Source: JALCRY01 sp050946575
GTDB taxonomy: Bacteria; Bacillota; Clostridia; Peptostreptococcales; Anaerovoracaceae
Length of the DNA: 64,000 bases
Direction: 5' to 3'
Assembly: GCA_050946575.1 (NCBI GenBank)
Contig: JBMNVB010000002.1
Location: forward strand, 124,001 to 188,000
A program made the position numbers and the translations under genes. Below are positions 15,284-25,336 of this stretch, piece after piece. Below the pieces are notes generated by a model. That model saw nothing but the letters and a program-made list of their open reading frames with translations. It made no database searches and was not told the DNA's origin. Positions within the stretch are counted from its first letter, which is position 1. Each line of letters begins with the position of its first letter.

Positions 15284-16194
15284 TTCGTGATTTCCTCTGC
15301 AACTTCATCTTCGTCTCTGCCCGTGAGACAGAACCACTTTATATCATCATATCTGCGGAACCACGTCATCTGTCGCTTCGCGAAATGACGGGTGTTCTTC
15401 CTGATCGTGTCCGCCGCTTCATCAAGTGTGCAGCTGCCGTCAAGATAATCGAAAATCTCCTTGTAGCCGATGCCCTTCATCGAGATGTCGCCTCGCGTAA
15501 GGCCCCGCCCGCGCAGACCGCGTACTTCATCGACAAGCCCTGCGTCGATCATCATTCCGACTCTCATGTTTATGCGGTCGTAAAGTTCCTGCCGGTCACG
15601 CGTGAGCCCGATAAGTATCGCGTCGTATTTTCCGCTCTTCCTGCGCGAATCCGTAAACGGCGCGATCTTTTCTCCGCGCTCCGCGGCTTCGAGTGCTCTC
15701 GCGACCCTCACGACATTGTTCGGATGTATCCTCGCCGCGGCTTCAGGATCCTGTTTTTCAAGCAATGCGTGGAGAGCTTCGTTTCCTTCTGTTTCAGCGT
15801 ATTTTATCAGTTCGGCGCGCCTTTGTGAAGTCCCGGCGGCGGGCTCCGGACCGAAATCCATGTCATACAGTATCGAATCGAGATAAAGCCCCGTGCCCCC
15901 TGTAACGAGCGGCACTTTTCCCTTGCCGAGTATTTCATCGATCGCGCGTTCCGCGAGTTTCTTGTACTTCGCGACTGAAAATTCGCCGGCGGGATCTATC
16001 TCGTCCACGAGATAATGCCTGACCTGCGCGCGCTCTTCCGGTGTAGGCTTCGCGCTCCCGATATCCAGATACTTGTAAAGCTGCATCGAGTCGCACGAAA
16101 CTATCTCCGCATCGATCGCCCGGGCGAGCTTCAGAGTGCATTCTGTTTTGCCCACGGCCGTGGGTCCTGTGACTGCAACGATTCTGGGCTTCAT
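15262..16194 (-). CDS. miaA: tRNA dimethylallyltransferase
   Basis: A 310-residue MiaA, which adds a dimethylallyl group to A37 of tRNAs reading UNN codons. The P-loop VTGPTAVGKTECTLKLA is at residues 7-23, the DSMQLYKYLDIGSAKPT block follows, and VTGGTGLYLDSILY lies near residue 98. Its donor, DMAPP, derives from the isoprenoid pathway started by dxs nearby. It begins three bases after the mutL stop, within the repair operon, an order shared with many bacteria. Confidence 0.95.
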   Translation of the reverse strand: MKPRIVAVTGPTAVGKTECTLKLARAIDAEIVSCDSMQLYKYLDIGSAKPTPEERAQVRHYLVDEIDPAGEFSVAKYKKLAERAIDEILGKGKVPLVTGGTGLYLDSILYDMDFGPEPAAGTSQRRAELIKYAETEGNEALHALLEKQDPEAAARIHPNNVVRVARALEAAERGEKIAPFTDSRRKSGKYDAILIGLTRDRQELYDRINMRVGMMIDAGLVDEVRGLRGRGLTRGDISMKGIGYKEIFDYLDGSCTLDEAADTIRKNTRHFAKRQMTWFRRYDDIKWFCLTGRDEDEVAEEITKWVRKRL

Positions 16195-16197
16195 GCT

Positions 16198-18009
16198 CTA
16201 TTTCCTCTTGAACCTGCGTTCTATATCGTACTTCCCTATCCTGATGAACGTCGGCCGGCCGTGCGGACAGCTGTACGGATTTTCGCACGCCGCGAGATCG
16301 TTTATCAGGCCCTGAATTTCCTCTTCTTTCAGCGTGTCATGCGCCTTCACGGACGCCTTGCACGCTTTGGAAGCAATGCTGAGAACGACATCCCTGCTCT
16401 CGAAATCGGTATCGTCGGAAATGCTGTCGATATAGTCATTTACGAACAGTTCCGCTTCTGAAATGTCCATGAACAGCGGGATGGACCGTACAGCGTAAGT
16501 ATCCGGTCCGAATTCCTCGATATCGAATCCCATCTCGGACAGCGGGCCGATCCAGTTTTCCTCACGGAAGCCGGCGCTCACTGTGATCGGTATCATGATC
16601 TGCTGTTTATGCTTCTCGGTCCTTTCAAACTGATCTTTCAGCTTCTCGAAATTCACGCGTTCGTGGGCGGCGTGTTGATCGAGGAAATACAGATAATCGT
16701 CATCTGTAGCCAGTATATATGTCCCGAAAATGACGCCGCGGTAATCGAGCTCCCTGAAATCGAACGGGCCCTCGCTTTCGGGCCTGCTTTCTCGGTCCGA
16801 ACGGAAAGTTTCGACGTCTTCACGCGCGGTTTCGGCCTCTTTTTTGAAGGTTGACAATATATTTTTAATATCAACTTGTTCATCAAAGCCGAAATCCTCT
16901 CCCGCTGAAGAGGCCGGTGCGGTATTTTTTGAGGAAAATGAATGTTTTCCTCCGCCGGAAACGTTCGTTCTCATGCTTTTCTGCTTTTCATGCGCCGTTT
17001 CGCGCGGCCTGAGTTCCGGTACGGCGGATTTTTCGGTGAGAGCGTCTGCAACGGCACTGCTGATGAACTGTTCCACCGATTTGTCATTATGGAATTTGAC
17101 TTCCCTTTTGTTCGGATGGACATTGACGTCAACGAGCGACGGCTTTATCGTCAGAAAGATATACGCTATCGGATGGCGGCCCTCGAACAGACGTTCTTTG
17201 TATGCCGAATTCACCGCTTTTTCAATGACTTTGCTCTTTACGGAACGTCCGTTCACGAAGAATATCTGTCCCCTGCGGCTCGGCCTGCTCTCTCCCGGGC
17301 CGGATACATATCCCTCTACTGAGATATCTTCGGATCCCGCGCTCACGGGTATGAGAGATTCCGCCGTTTTACGGCTCGTCAGTGTCATTATTGTATTCAG
17401 CCTGTCTCCCCGCCCCTGCGTGGAAAACAGGATATTCCCGTTGTTTATCATGCGGACCTTGAGCGACGGGAAGCACAGCGCTATATGCTGCACAAGATCG
17501 GTGATGAGTCCGCTTTCGGCCGCGTCCGATTTCATGAATTTAAGGCGCGCCGGCGTATTGTAAAACAGGTCGCGTACGACGACTGTCGTTCCGTCGGCGC
17601 ATCCTATGCCTGTTTTGCCTGTGACCCGGCCGCCCGCGATCTCAAGCTTCGTTCCGGCCTTTTCTTCCTTCGTTTTTGTTATTAATTCCACTCTCGACAC
17701 AGCCGCTATGCTGGCGAGCGCCTCACCTCTGAAGCCCAGAGTTTCTATGTGATCGAGGTCGTCCGCATTGATGATCTTGCTCGTCGCGTGTCTCATGAAC
17801 GCCTTCTCGACTTCCGAGGAATCGATGCCCGAGCCGTCGTCCGTCACGCGTATGTAGGTCTTTCCGCCGTTTTTTATCTCCACGATAACGGAAGAGGCAC
17901 CCGCGTCTATTGAATTTTCAACGAGCTCCTTAACTGTAGAAACCGGCCGGTCCACTACTTCTCCGGCCGCGATCTTATCGGCTGTGTTTTTATCAAGTAT
18001 GCGTATCAT
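16198..18009 (-). CDS. mutL: DNA mismatch repair protein MutL
   Basis: A 603-residue MutL. The GHKL ATPase domain has ENSIDAGASSV, DDGSGI and TLGFRGEALASIAAV. The C-terminal domain has the endonuclease motif DQHAAHERVNFE (about 445) together with CPHGRP near the end, so this is a nicking, methyl-independent MutL as in most bacteria without MutH. A variable Ser/Glu-rich linker covers about 335-420. It is transcribed with mutS, eleven bases upstream. Confidence 0.96.
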   Translation of the reverse strand: MIRILDKNTADKIAAGEVVDRPVSTVKELVENSIDAGASSVIVEIKNGGKTYIRVTDDGSGIDSSEVEKAFMRHATSKIINADDLDHIETLGFRGEALASIAAVSRVELITKTKEEKAGTKLEIAGGRVTGKTGIGCADGTTVVVRDLFYNTPARLKFMKSDAAESGLITDLVQHIALCFPSLKVRMINNGNILFSTQGRGDRLNTIMTLTSRKTAESLIPVSAGSEDISVEGYVSGPGESRPSRRGQIFFVNGRSVKSKVIEKAVNSAYKERLFEGRHPIAYIFLTIKPSLVDVNVHPNKREVKFHNDKSVEQFISSAVADALTEKSAVPELRPRETAHEKQKSMRTNVSGGGKHSFSSKNTAPASSAGEDFGFDEQVDIKNILSTFKKEAETAREDVETFRSDRESRPESEGPFDFRELDYRGVIFGTYILATDDDYLYFLDQHAAHERVNFEKLKDQFERTEKHKQQIMIPITVSAGFREENWIGPLSEMGFDIEEFGPDTYAVRSIPLFMDISEAELFVNDYIDSISDDTDFESRDVVLSIASKACKASVKAHDTLKEEEIQGLINDLAACENPYSCPHGRPTFIRIGKYDIERRFKRK

Positions 18010-18020
18010 GCGGGTTTCCT

Positions 18021-20492
18021 CTATATCCTGAACGACATCTGTATGCCGTCCTTATCGTTCATTGCTTCGGATTTTTCCTCGAGTTCTCTCAGTTTTGTGT
18101 TCGCCGATTCAAGCAGCTCCTTCGGCACGCCGGCGAGTTTCGCGACGTGTATGCCATAGCTCCTGCTAGCGCTCCCTTCCACGATCTTGTGCAGGAATAT
18201 GATATCTCCTTCCTGCTCCGCAACATCGACGTTCAGGTTCTTGAAGCCTCTGACTTCTCCTTCCATTTCGGTCAGTTCATGATAATGCGACGCGAACAGC
18301 GTCCTGATCATGCGCTTTTCGTCGCACAGGTATTTCACGACCGCCCACGCTATCGAAAGTCCGTCATATGTGCTCGTCCCGCGGCCGATCTCGTCCAGTA
18401 TTATTAGTGAACGCGGAGTGGCCGTGTTAAGGATGTACGCGAGTTCGCTCATTTCGAGGAAGAACGTGCTCTGTCCCTGCGAAAGATTGTCGGACGCGCC
18501 TATACGCGTGAATATACGGTCCACGATGCCGATCACAGCCCGCTCACACGGCACGAAACAGCCGCTCTGAGCCATCAGAACGATGATCGCGGTCTGGCGC
18601 ATGTACGTCGATTTTCCGGACATGTTAGGGCCGGTTATCAGCAGCAGAGACTGTCTGCTTTTATCCATGTATGTGTCATTCGGCACGAATACGCCGTCCT
18701 TTGCTGTCTGCTCTATGACGGGATGTCTGCCCTTTTCTATGATAATGGCGTCCGAGCCGTTTACTTCCGGTCTGACATAGCCGAGTCTGTCGCTGACCTC
18801 GGCGAATGAGCACAGGACATCCAGCGTGCTTACGGCGCGCGACGTCTTCTGTATCCTCGATATTTCTCCGGATATCGTGTCCCTCACTTCACGGAACAGA
18901 TCGTACTCAAGATTATTTATCTTCGTCTCGGCGTTGAGCACCTTCCCTTCCATCTCCTTGAGCTCCGGCGTGATGAAACGCTCGGCTCCGACGAGAGTCT
19001 GCTTCCTGATATAGTCTTCGGGCGTCTTGTCGAGCTCCGATCTCGAGATCTCGATATAATATCCGAATACCTTATTGAATCCGACCTTGAGATGCGTGAT
19101 CCCCGTCCGCTCCTTCTCGTGAGATTCGAGCGACGCTATCCAGTCCTTCGCGTCGGCGATAGAATTCTTGAGGTCGTCGAGTTCCTTCGAGTATCCTTCG
19201 CGGATTATCCCGCCCTCTTTTACAGTGAACGGAGGATCGTCAATGATGGAATCGTCAATGATCCTGTACACGTCTTCGAGCGCGTCCATGCGGCCGTTGA
19301 GTTCCTGCAGCAGAAGCGCTTCGCTGTCTTCGAGATCGTATTTGATCTCAGGCAGCGCCGCGAGCGAATTCCTGAGGGCGATGAGGTCCTTCGCATTTGC
19401 ATTGCCGGTGCTTATCCTTCCGGCCAGGCGTTCGAAATCATAGACCGCCTTAAGGCTTTCGCGGATATTGTTCCGTGTAATATATTTGCTCACAAGTTCT
19501 TCGACCGCGTCAAGGCGTTCGTTTATCTCGCCCACGTTATTGAGCGGCTCGCGGAGCCACTGCTTCATTTTCCGGCTCCCCATGGCAGTGTTCGTCCTGT
19601 CGAGCACTCCGAGCAGCGAGCCTTTCACCGTATGCTCGAATATCGTTTCCGTGATCTCGAGATTCCGGATAGTCGCCTTGTCGAGAGCCATCCTGTTCCC
19701 GATCCTGTAAACGTTCAGATCCTTCATGTGGCCCATGCTGCCGCGCTGCATCTCCGCAAGATACAGCAGCTGCGCGCCGAGCGCGTTCGCCGCGTGCTTC
19801 ATGCCGTCAAGTCCGAGCCCGACGAGGGATCCGGCCTCGAATTGCTTCAGTATTGCGTCCTCAAGGCTTTCTTCATTGTAATACTGACGGTTCAGTTCCG
19901 TCATGAACGTGTCCGTATTTTTCCCGATGTCTTCGACATTGATATAATCGGCCGCTTTTTCGTTTATGATTATTTCCTTCGCATCAATGCGCGCAAGCTC
20001 GTTGAGGAGTGTTTCCTCAGCCTGGCGGCCCGAAAATTCCGTGACATTTATCTCTCCGGTGGAAACGTCACAGTAAGAGAAGCCCGTGCCGGTCTTGTCG
20101 ACATAGACGGAAGCGAGATAATTGTTTTCATCTTCGTGCAGGATGGCGCTGCTCGTTACGGTGCCCGGCGTTACGATCTGGACGATCTCGCGCTTCACGA
20201 GTCCCTTGGCTTCCTTCGGATCTTCCACCTGCTCGCACACCGCGACTTTGTAGCCCTTTTCTATAAGCCGCGCAATGTAAGAATCCGCGGAATGGAAAGG
20301 GACTCCGCACATGGGAGCCCTTTCTTCCAAACCGCAGTTTTTTCCGGTAAGTGTCAGTTCGAGTTCCTTTGAGACGAGTTTCGCGTCATCAAAGAACATT
20401 TCGTAGAAGTCTCCAAGTCTGAAAAATAATATGCAGTCTTTGTTCTGATCTTTTATGTCAAGGTATTGCTGCATCATCGGCGACAATGCCAT
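18021..20492 (-). CDS. mutS: DNA mismatch repair protein MutS
   Basis: An 823-residue MutS that detects mismatches and recruits MutL. The N-terminal mismatch-binding domain carries FFRLGDFYEMFFDDA with the Phe-x-Glu wedge; the ATPase domain carries ITGPNMSGKSTYMRQTA and the Walker B LIILDEIGRGTSTYDG. Length is slightly short of the usual 850-870 because the tail after the ATPase is brief. A GGGAGGAAG site lies twelve bases before the ATG. The aminotransferase gene lies 39 bases upstream. Confidence 0.97.
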   Translation of the reverse strand: MALSPMMQQYLDIKDQNKDCILFFRLGDFYEMFFDDAKLVSKELELTLTGKNCGLEERAPMCGVPFHSADSYIARLIEKGYKVAVCEQVEDPKEAKGLVKREIVQIVTPGTVTSSAILHEDENNYLASVYVDKTGTGFSYCDVSTGEINVTEFSGRQAEETLLNELARIDAKEIIINEKAADYINVEDIGKNTDTFMTELNRQYYNEESLEDAILKQFEAGSLVGLGLDGMKHAANALGAQLLYLAEMQRGSMGHMKDLNVYRIGNRMALDKATIRNLEITETIFEHTVKGSLLGVLDRTNTAMGSRKMKQWLREPLNNVGEINERLDAVEELVSKYITRNNIRESLKAVYDFERLAGRISTGNANAKDLIALRNSLAALPEIKYDLEDSEALLLQELNGRMDALEDVYRIIDDSIIDDPPFTVKEGGIIREGYSKELDDLKNSIADAKDWIASLESHEKERTGITHLKVGFNKVFGYYIEISRSELDKTPEDYIRKQTLVGAERFITPELKEMEGKVLNAETKINNLEYDLFREVRDTISGEISRIQKTSRAVSTLDVLCSFAEVSDRLGYVRPEVNGSDAIIIEKGRHPVIEQTAKDGVFVPNDTYMDKSRQSLLLITGPNMSGKSTYMRQTAIIVLMAQSGCFVPCERAVIGIVDRIFTRIGASDNLSQGQSTFFLEMSELAYILNTATPRSLIILDEIGRGTSTYDGLSIAWAVVKYLCDEKRMIRTLFASHYHELTEMEGEVRGFKNLNVDVAEQEGDIIFLHKIVEGSASRSYGIHVAKLAGVPKELLESANTKLRELEEKSEAMNDKDGIQMSFRI

Positions 20493-20531
20493 ACAGTTAT
20501 TCTTCCTCCCTGAAAACCGATATATCTGACT

Positions 20532-21722
20532 TTATTTATTCAGATACGCCTGGATGCCCTTGTTCAGGAGCTGGATGCCTCTTCTGAGGTCTTTCTCGTT
20601 CAGGACATACGCCAGACGGCATTCGCTTCTGCCGAGTCCCGGCGTTACGTAGAATCCTTCTTCAGGCGCATACATCACTGTCTCGCCGTTGTCGTCGAAT
20701 TCCTCGAGCAGGAATACGAGCAAATCCTCGGCGTTATCGACAGGAAGCTTGCAGGAGATATAGAAAGCGCCGCTCGGTTTTCTGCATACGATGCCGTCTA
20801 TCTTCTCAAGTTCTTCCATGGCCACGTTTCTTCTGTGTTCATATTCAGCCTTTATAGGAGCGAAATATGAAGGATCGAGGTTGTACAGAGCGGTGGCGCC
20901 TACCTGGTCGATCGTCGGGCAGCAGAGTCTTCCCTGCGCCAGCTTCATCAGTCCGGCCATGAGTTCCTTGTTCTTCGTCGCGATGCAGCCGATCCTGGCG
21001 CCGCAGGCGGAGAATCTCTTGGATACGGAGTCGCATACAATAACATTATCCGCGGCTTCCGGAACCTGTCCGAACGATGTCATTTCGAGGCCGTCATATA
21101 CGAACTCTCTGTAAACTTCGTCAGCCATGATCATTATATCATGTTTGACAGCGATATCACATATCATCTTGATCTCGTCCTTCGTGAGGACAGCGCCTGT
21201 CGGGTTGCCCGGCGAAACGAGAGCGATGACCTTTGTCTTATCATTTATGCAGGCTTCGATCTTGTCTCTGTCGGCATAGTGATATCCGTCTTCCGCAGTC
21301 GTCGTGATCGGATGGATAACGCCGCCGGCCGCGGTTACGAACGTCTGATAGTTCGTGTAATAAGGCTCGGCCATGATGACTTCGTCTCCGTCATTGAGCA
21401 GTGTGAGGAACAGGAGCATGAGAGCTTCACTTCCGCCGTTCGTGATAAGGATATCGTCCGGCCCGAAGTCGCAGCCGACTCTCTTGAAATATCTGCTTAT
21501 AGCTTCGCGAAGTTCCGGATTTCCTTCCGATGAAGCGTATGCGAGAACGTCAAGGTCAAAATTCTTTACAGCGTCGAAATACGCTTTCGGCGTCTCGATA
21601 TCAGGCTGCCCGATATTCAGGTGATAGATCTTCTTGCCGTTTTTCTCTGCTTTCGACGCGATCGGGTTGAATTTCCTGATCGGTGAATAGTTCATTTTCT
21701 GATTTCTTTCTGATAAAACCAT
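20532..21722 (-). CDS. PLP-dependent aminotransferase (class I, aspartate aminotransferase-like)
   Basis: A 396-residue fold-type I aminotransferase. Substrate and PLP sites are visible: YASSEGNPELREAISRYFKR, VSPGNPTGAVLTKDE, ADEVYREFVYDG and the lysine segment CDSVSKRFSACGARIGC. The final Arg for the alpha-carboxylate is in GLGRSECRLAYV. The family includes aspartate and aromatic aminotransferases, which sequence alone does not separate. ATG 21722 has AAAGGAG upstream. It sits in the same direction between tlyA and mutS and may be the first gene of the mutSL operon. Confidence 0.87.
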   Translation of the reverse strand: MVLSERNQKMNYSPIRKFNPIASKAEKNGKKIYHLNIGQPDIETPKAYFDAVKNFDLDVLAYASSEGNPELREAISRYFKRVGCDFGPDDILITNGGSEALMLLFLTLLNDGDEVIMAEPYYTNYQTFVTAAGGVIHPITTTAEDGYHYADRDKIEACINDKTKVIALVSPGNPTGAVLTKDEIKMICDIAVKHDIMIMADEVYREFVYDGLEMTSFGQVPEAADNVIVCDSVSKRFSACGARIGCIATKNKELMAGLMKLAQGRLCCPTIDQVGATALYNLDPSYFAPIKAEYEHRRNVAMEELEKIDGIVCRKPSGAFYISCKLPVDNAEDLLVFLLEEFDDNGETVMYAPEEGFYVTPGLGRSECRLAYVLNEKDLRRGIQLLNKGIQAYLNK

Positions 21723-21761
21723 TTGCTGTACTCCTTTGCATAATAACAATTTCCGATCGCA

Positions 21762-22568
21762 CTACTCAAGTGCTTCGTGTGAACTTCTGACCACCAGGTC
21801 GATTGTGGTCTCTGACAATATTTTAACATTATTATTGGTTATATACAACAAAAATTCTACATTTCCCTTAGCCCCGGTAACAGGAGAATATGACAGTCCG
21901 CAGGCGCTGAAACCGCAGTTTTCCGCGTATCCGATCACTTTTTCTATCACTTCTTTTCTTACGGAAAGATCACGGACCACACCGTTTTTGCCGACCTGCT
22001 CCCTGCCGGCTTCGAACTGCGGCTTTATCAGTGCCACGATCTCACCGTCACCGGCTATCACTTTGCGCGCCACAGGAAACATATGGCTGAGCGAAATGAA
22101 TGATACATCGATGCTGATAAAATCCACCGGTTCCTCTATAAGATCCGTATCGAGATACCTGATATTCGTTTTTTCCATGTTCACGACGCGCGGATCGTTC
22201 CTGAGTTTCCACGCCAGCTGGCCGTATCCCACATCGATGGAATACACTTTGGCCGCTCCGTTCATGAGCATGCAGTCCGTGAACCCTCCTGTCGAGGCTC
22301 CCATGTCCATGCAGATCTTCCCGTTAAGATCTATATCCCATTCACCGAGCGCCTTTTCCAGTTTCAGGCCGCCCCTTCCAACATAAGGACAGAGACCGCC
22401 TTTTACAGTGATCTCCGCGCCTTCGTCTATCTGCGCCCCCGGTTTGTCGCTGATGGCGCCGTCAACATAAATAAGTCCTTCCATGACGGCCGCCTTCGCC
22501 TTCTCGCGGGACGGGAACATCCCGTTTTCTACAAGCGTCACATCAAGTCTTTTCTTCAAGCTTTTCAC
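21762..22568 (-). CDS. tlyA: TlyA family rRNA 2'-O-methyltransferase / S4-domain protein
   Basis: A 268-residue protein with an N-terminal S4 RNA-binding domain (RLDVTLVENGMFPSREKAKA) and an FtsJ-like methyltransferase domain with the SAM motif MDMGASTGGFTDCMLMNGA and VDFISIDVSFISL. Mycobacterial TlyA methylates 16S and 23S rRNA and determines capreomycin sensitivity; haemolysin names for this family are historical. I favour GTG 22568, since AAAGGA sits four bases before it; TTG 22559 is an alternative. The start overlaps dxs by 26 bases. The usual neighbours nadK, argR and recN do not follow. Confidence 0.9.
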   Translation of the reverse strand: MKSLKKRLDVTLVENGMFPSREKAKAAVMEGLIYVDGAISDKPGAQIDEGAEITVKGGLCPYVGRGGLKLEKALGEWDIDLNGKICMDMGASTGGFTDCMLMNGAAKVYSIDVGYGQLAWKLRNDPRVVNMEKTNIRYLDTDLIEEPVDFISIDVSFISLSHMFPVARKVIAGDGEIVALIKPQFEAGREQVGKNGVVRDLSVRKEVIEKVIGYAENCGFSACGLSYSPVTGAKGNVEFLLYITNNNVKILSETTIDLVVRSSHEALE

Positions 22569-24405
22569 GTATCCTTTCAGCAATGCCGGAAGCGTCCATT
22601 TTGTATTTTTCGAACAGCTGTCCGCGTGTCCCGTGTTCAATGAACTTGTTCGGCCATGCGATGCACAGTACATCACAGTCAATGCCGGCGTACTTTATCT
22701 CGGCCACTGTCTCCTCGCCGACTCCTCTGTTAAGAACATTGTCCTCACAAGTCACGATGAGACTGTATCTTTTCGCGGTATCGAGTATCGTTACAAGATC
22801 AAGCGGCCGTGTGAATCTCACATTTCCGACACCGCACTCTATACCCTGTTTTTCAAGCATTGATGCGGCTTCCAGACAGTGCCTCACCATATCGCCGACG
22901 GCCCAGATGAACACGTCTTCGCCCTCTTTCAGGATCTCGGCTCCGTTGTCGAGCGGTTCGCGCGGCATATCGATATCCCCGTCCTCCGCTCTCGGATATC
23001 TGATCGCGCACGGCGAATCTATCGCGAGCGCCATATCCATCATCTGACGGAGCTCCTCGCCGTCGCGCGGAGCCATCACCGTCATATTGGGCATTGACGA
23101 AAGATACGAGAGATCGAATATCCCGTGATGGGTCTCGCCGTCCTGGCCGACTACTCCCGCTCTGTCAATGCAGAATGTAACGGGAAGGTCCTGCATGCAG
23201 ACGTCCATGAGTATCTGGTCGTATGCGCGCTGCAGGAATGTGGAATATATCGCAACGAACGGATGCATCCCGGAAAGCGCGAGCCCCGCGGCGAACGATA
23301 CGCCGTGGCCTTCGGCGATGCCGACGTCGAAAACGCGGTCAGGAAATTTTTTCTTCGCGGGCCCGAGTCCGGTCGCATTCATCATCGCGGCGGAGATAGC
23401 CGCGGCATTTTTATGTTCTTCAAGTATCTCGAGCATCCTGGCTCCGAATACTTCGGAATATGTCGGTGCGGAGCTGTTCTTACTGCATACGCCCGTGTCC
23501 GGGTCGAACGGCCCGGTGCCGTGGAACCTGTCAGGCTCGCTTTCGGCGTTCCGGTAGCCCTTGCCTTTCTTTGTGATGACATGGACAAGAACGGGACCGT
23601 CCACGTCTTTCGCTATCTCAAGGGATTCCGTGAGCGATTTCAGGTCGTGTCCGTCGAACGGGCCGAAATACGTGAACCCCATCTCTTCGAATATGATGCC
23701 GTTCACGATGGAGTACTTGAGAGAGTCTCTTACTTTCTCGAGCTTCTCATACATCTTGCGGCCGAAGCCCGGGATGTTCCCGACCTTCTTCACGCTGTTC
23801 TTCAGTTCGGTGTACTGGGGCGACGTCCTCAGTTTCGCGAGGTGTATGGCAAGTCCGCCCTTGCTCGCTCCTATGGACATCCCGTTGTCGTTCAGGATAA
23901 CGAGGGCGTTCGTTTTGGAAGCTCCGAGGTCATTGAGACCTTCGAGCGCGGGGCCGCCCGTGAGCGAACCGTCGCCGATCACCGCCACCGTATAGTAATC
24001 TTCGCCCATCAGATCCCTGGCCGCGGCCATGCCGAACAGCGCGGAGATCGAATTGCTTGCGTGGCCGGTGTCGAACCAGTCATATTCGCTTTCATTGCGC
24101 TTCGGGAATCCGCTGAGCCCCCCGAGCTGCCTCAATGTGTCGAAATCATCCGCGCGCCCTGTAAGCAGCTTGTGGACATACGACTGATGGCCGACGTCCC
24201 ATATTATCCTGTCGCGGCTGAAATCGAAAATTTTATCGAGCGCGACGGTGAGTTCCACCACGCCGAGATTGGACGCGAGGTGTCCTCCCGTCCTGCTTAT
24301 AGTGGCGACGAGTATATCTCGTATCTCGTCGCATAATATTTTCAGTTCCTCATCCGAAAGATATTTTAAATCATTCGGCAGATCCATTTCCTTAAGATGT
24401 TTCAC
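22543..24405 (-). CDS. dxs: 1-deoxy-D-xylulose-5-phosphate synthase
   Basis: A 620-residue thiamine-diphosphate enzyme that condenses pyruvate and glyceraldehyde-3-phosphate, the first step of the MEP isoprenoid route. Seen are IIWDVGHQSYVHKLLTGR, the ThDP motif VIGDGSLTGGPALEGLND, and a transketolase pyrimidine domain with FCIDRAGVVGQDGETHHG. Start is GTG at 24405, sharing one base with the ispA stop, so the two are translationally coupled, and the prenyl synthase and its precursor supply are made together. Confidence 0.96.
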   Translation of the reverse strand: MKHLKEMDLPNDLKYLSDEELKILCDEIRDILVATISRTGGHLASNLGVVELTVALDKIFDFSRDRIIWDVGHQSYVHKLLTGRADDFDTLRQLGGLSGFPKRNESEYDWFDTGHASNSISALFGMAAARDLMGEDYYTVAVIGDGSLTGGPALEGLNDLGASKTNALVILNDNGMSIGASKGGLAIHLAKLRTSPQYTELKNSVKKVGNIPGFGRKMYEKLEKVRDSLKYSIVNGIIFEEMGFTYFGPFDGHDLKSLTESLEIAKDVDGPVLVHVITKKGKGYRNAESEPDRFHGTGPFDPDTGVCSKNSSAPTYSEVFGARMLEILEEHKNAAAISAAMMNATGLGPAKKKFPDRVFDVGIAEGHGVSFAAGLALSGMHPFVAIYSTFLQRAYDQILMDVCMQDLPVTFCIDRAGVVGQDGETHHGIFDLSYLSSMPNMTVMAPRDGEELRQMMDMALAIDSPCAIRYPRAEDGDIDMPREPLDNGAEILKEGEDVFIWAVGDMVRHCLEAASMLEKQGIECGVGNVRFTRPLDLVTILDTAKRYSLIVTCEDNVLNRGVGEETVAEIKYAGIDCDVLCIAWPNKFIEHGTRGQLFEKYKMDASGIAERIREKLEEKT

Positions 24406-25313
24406 TAGTTGCGCGCTTTCTCCCGTTCCCTCAGTTCCAGCATATCGAGCAGATGATAGAAAAACTCTGCATTGTCATAATACTCGGCGATCGCCTCATA
24501 AGCCTTGTCGAGGTGCATTTCCATTTTGTCGTATGACTTTTCCAGCCCGAATATCGCCGGATAGTTTGATTTGTTCATTTCCTCGTCCATGCCGGTGTTC
24601 TTGCCGAGCTCCTCGGCGTCTCCGACAATGTCGAGAATATCGTCACGCACCTGGAACGCGATGCCGAGGTTATCCGCGTATTCCGTCAGGTTGTTGAGCT
24701 GTTCGGGCGTGCCTCCGCCGAGATGGACCCCGGCTCTTACTGCGCCCCGTATCATGGCGCCTGTCTTATTTATGTTGATATAATCAAGCATCTCGACCGA
24801 AATTTCCTTCCCCTCGGCTTCGAGATCGGATACCTGACCGGCCACCATCCCGCGGACCCCTGCGCCCCTCGAGATCTCATATGAAGCCTTTACGCGTTTC
24901 GTAAGCTCCTCCTGATTGTCAAAATACAGAAGCATATCGCGGTTCATGAGTTCGAAGGCCGAACTGAGCAGACCGTCTCCCGCGAGCGTCGCGATGCCGG
25001 CGCCGAATTTTACATGATTCGTCGGAAGGCCCCTTCTCAGTTCATCATCGTCCATACAAGGAAGATCGTCGTGTATAAGTGAATACGTATGGATGTACTC
25101 TATGGCGCACGCGTACGGAAGTGCCGTCTTTATATCTCCGCCGCAGAATTCGCATGCGCCGAGGACGAGCGCGGGCCGGATCCGTTTTCCGCCGGCCTCG
25201 AGACTGTATTTCATCGAATCGTACAGTGTGATGCTCTTTCTGTCGACTCTCGGGATGAAATCCAGCAGATGCTCGTCTATGATACCCTTATACCTCTTAA
25301 AGTCTTTGTCCAT
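24405..25313 (-). CDS. ispA: Polyprenyl synthetase (farnesyl/geranylgeranyl diphosphate synthase)
   Basis: A 302-residue trans-prenyltransferase. The two Asp-rich metal sites are HDDLPCMDDDELRRG (about 85) and QVRDDILDIVGD (about 220), with GGKRIRPALVLGACEF for the substrate diphosphate. It joins IPP to allylic diphosphates; chain length, C15 or C20, cannot be set from sequence with confidence. It lies between xseB (23 bases upstream) and dxs, the common Firmicute order. Confidence 0.94.
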   Translation of the reverse strand: MDKDFKRYKGIIDEHLLDFIPRVDRKSITLYDSMKYSLEAGGKRIRPALVLGACEFCGGDIKTALPYACAIEYIHTYSLIHDDLPCMDDDELRRGLPTNHVKFGAGIATLAGDGLLSSAFELMNRDMLLYFDNQEELTKRVKASYEISRGAGVRGMVAGQVSDLEAEGKEISVEMLDYININKTGAMIRGAVRAGVHLGGGTPEQLNNLTEYADNLGIAFQVRDDILDIVGDAEELGKNTGMDEEMNKSNYPAIFGLEKSYDKMEMHLDKAYEAIAEYYDNAEFFYHLLDMLELREREKARN

Positions 25314-25336
25314 ATGATCTCACCTCACTCTTTAGT

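Noticed and set aside
19092..20372. A 426-codon open frame on the + strand
   Set aside because: Antisense to mutS, same shadow composition.
22569..22682. Longer TlyA reading from an ATG at 22682
   Set aside because: The extra 38 residues overlap dxs and lack homology; the S4 domain begins after the GTG at 22568, which has a ribosome site.
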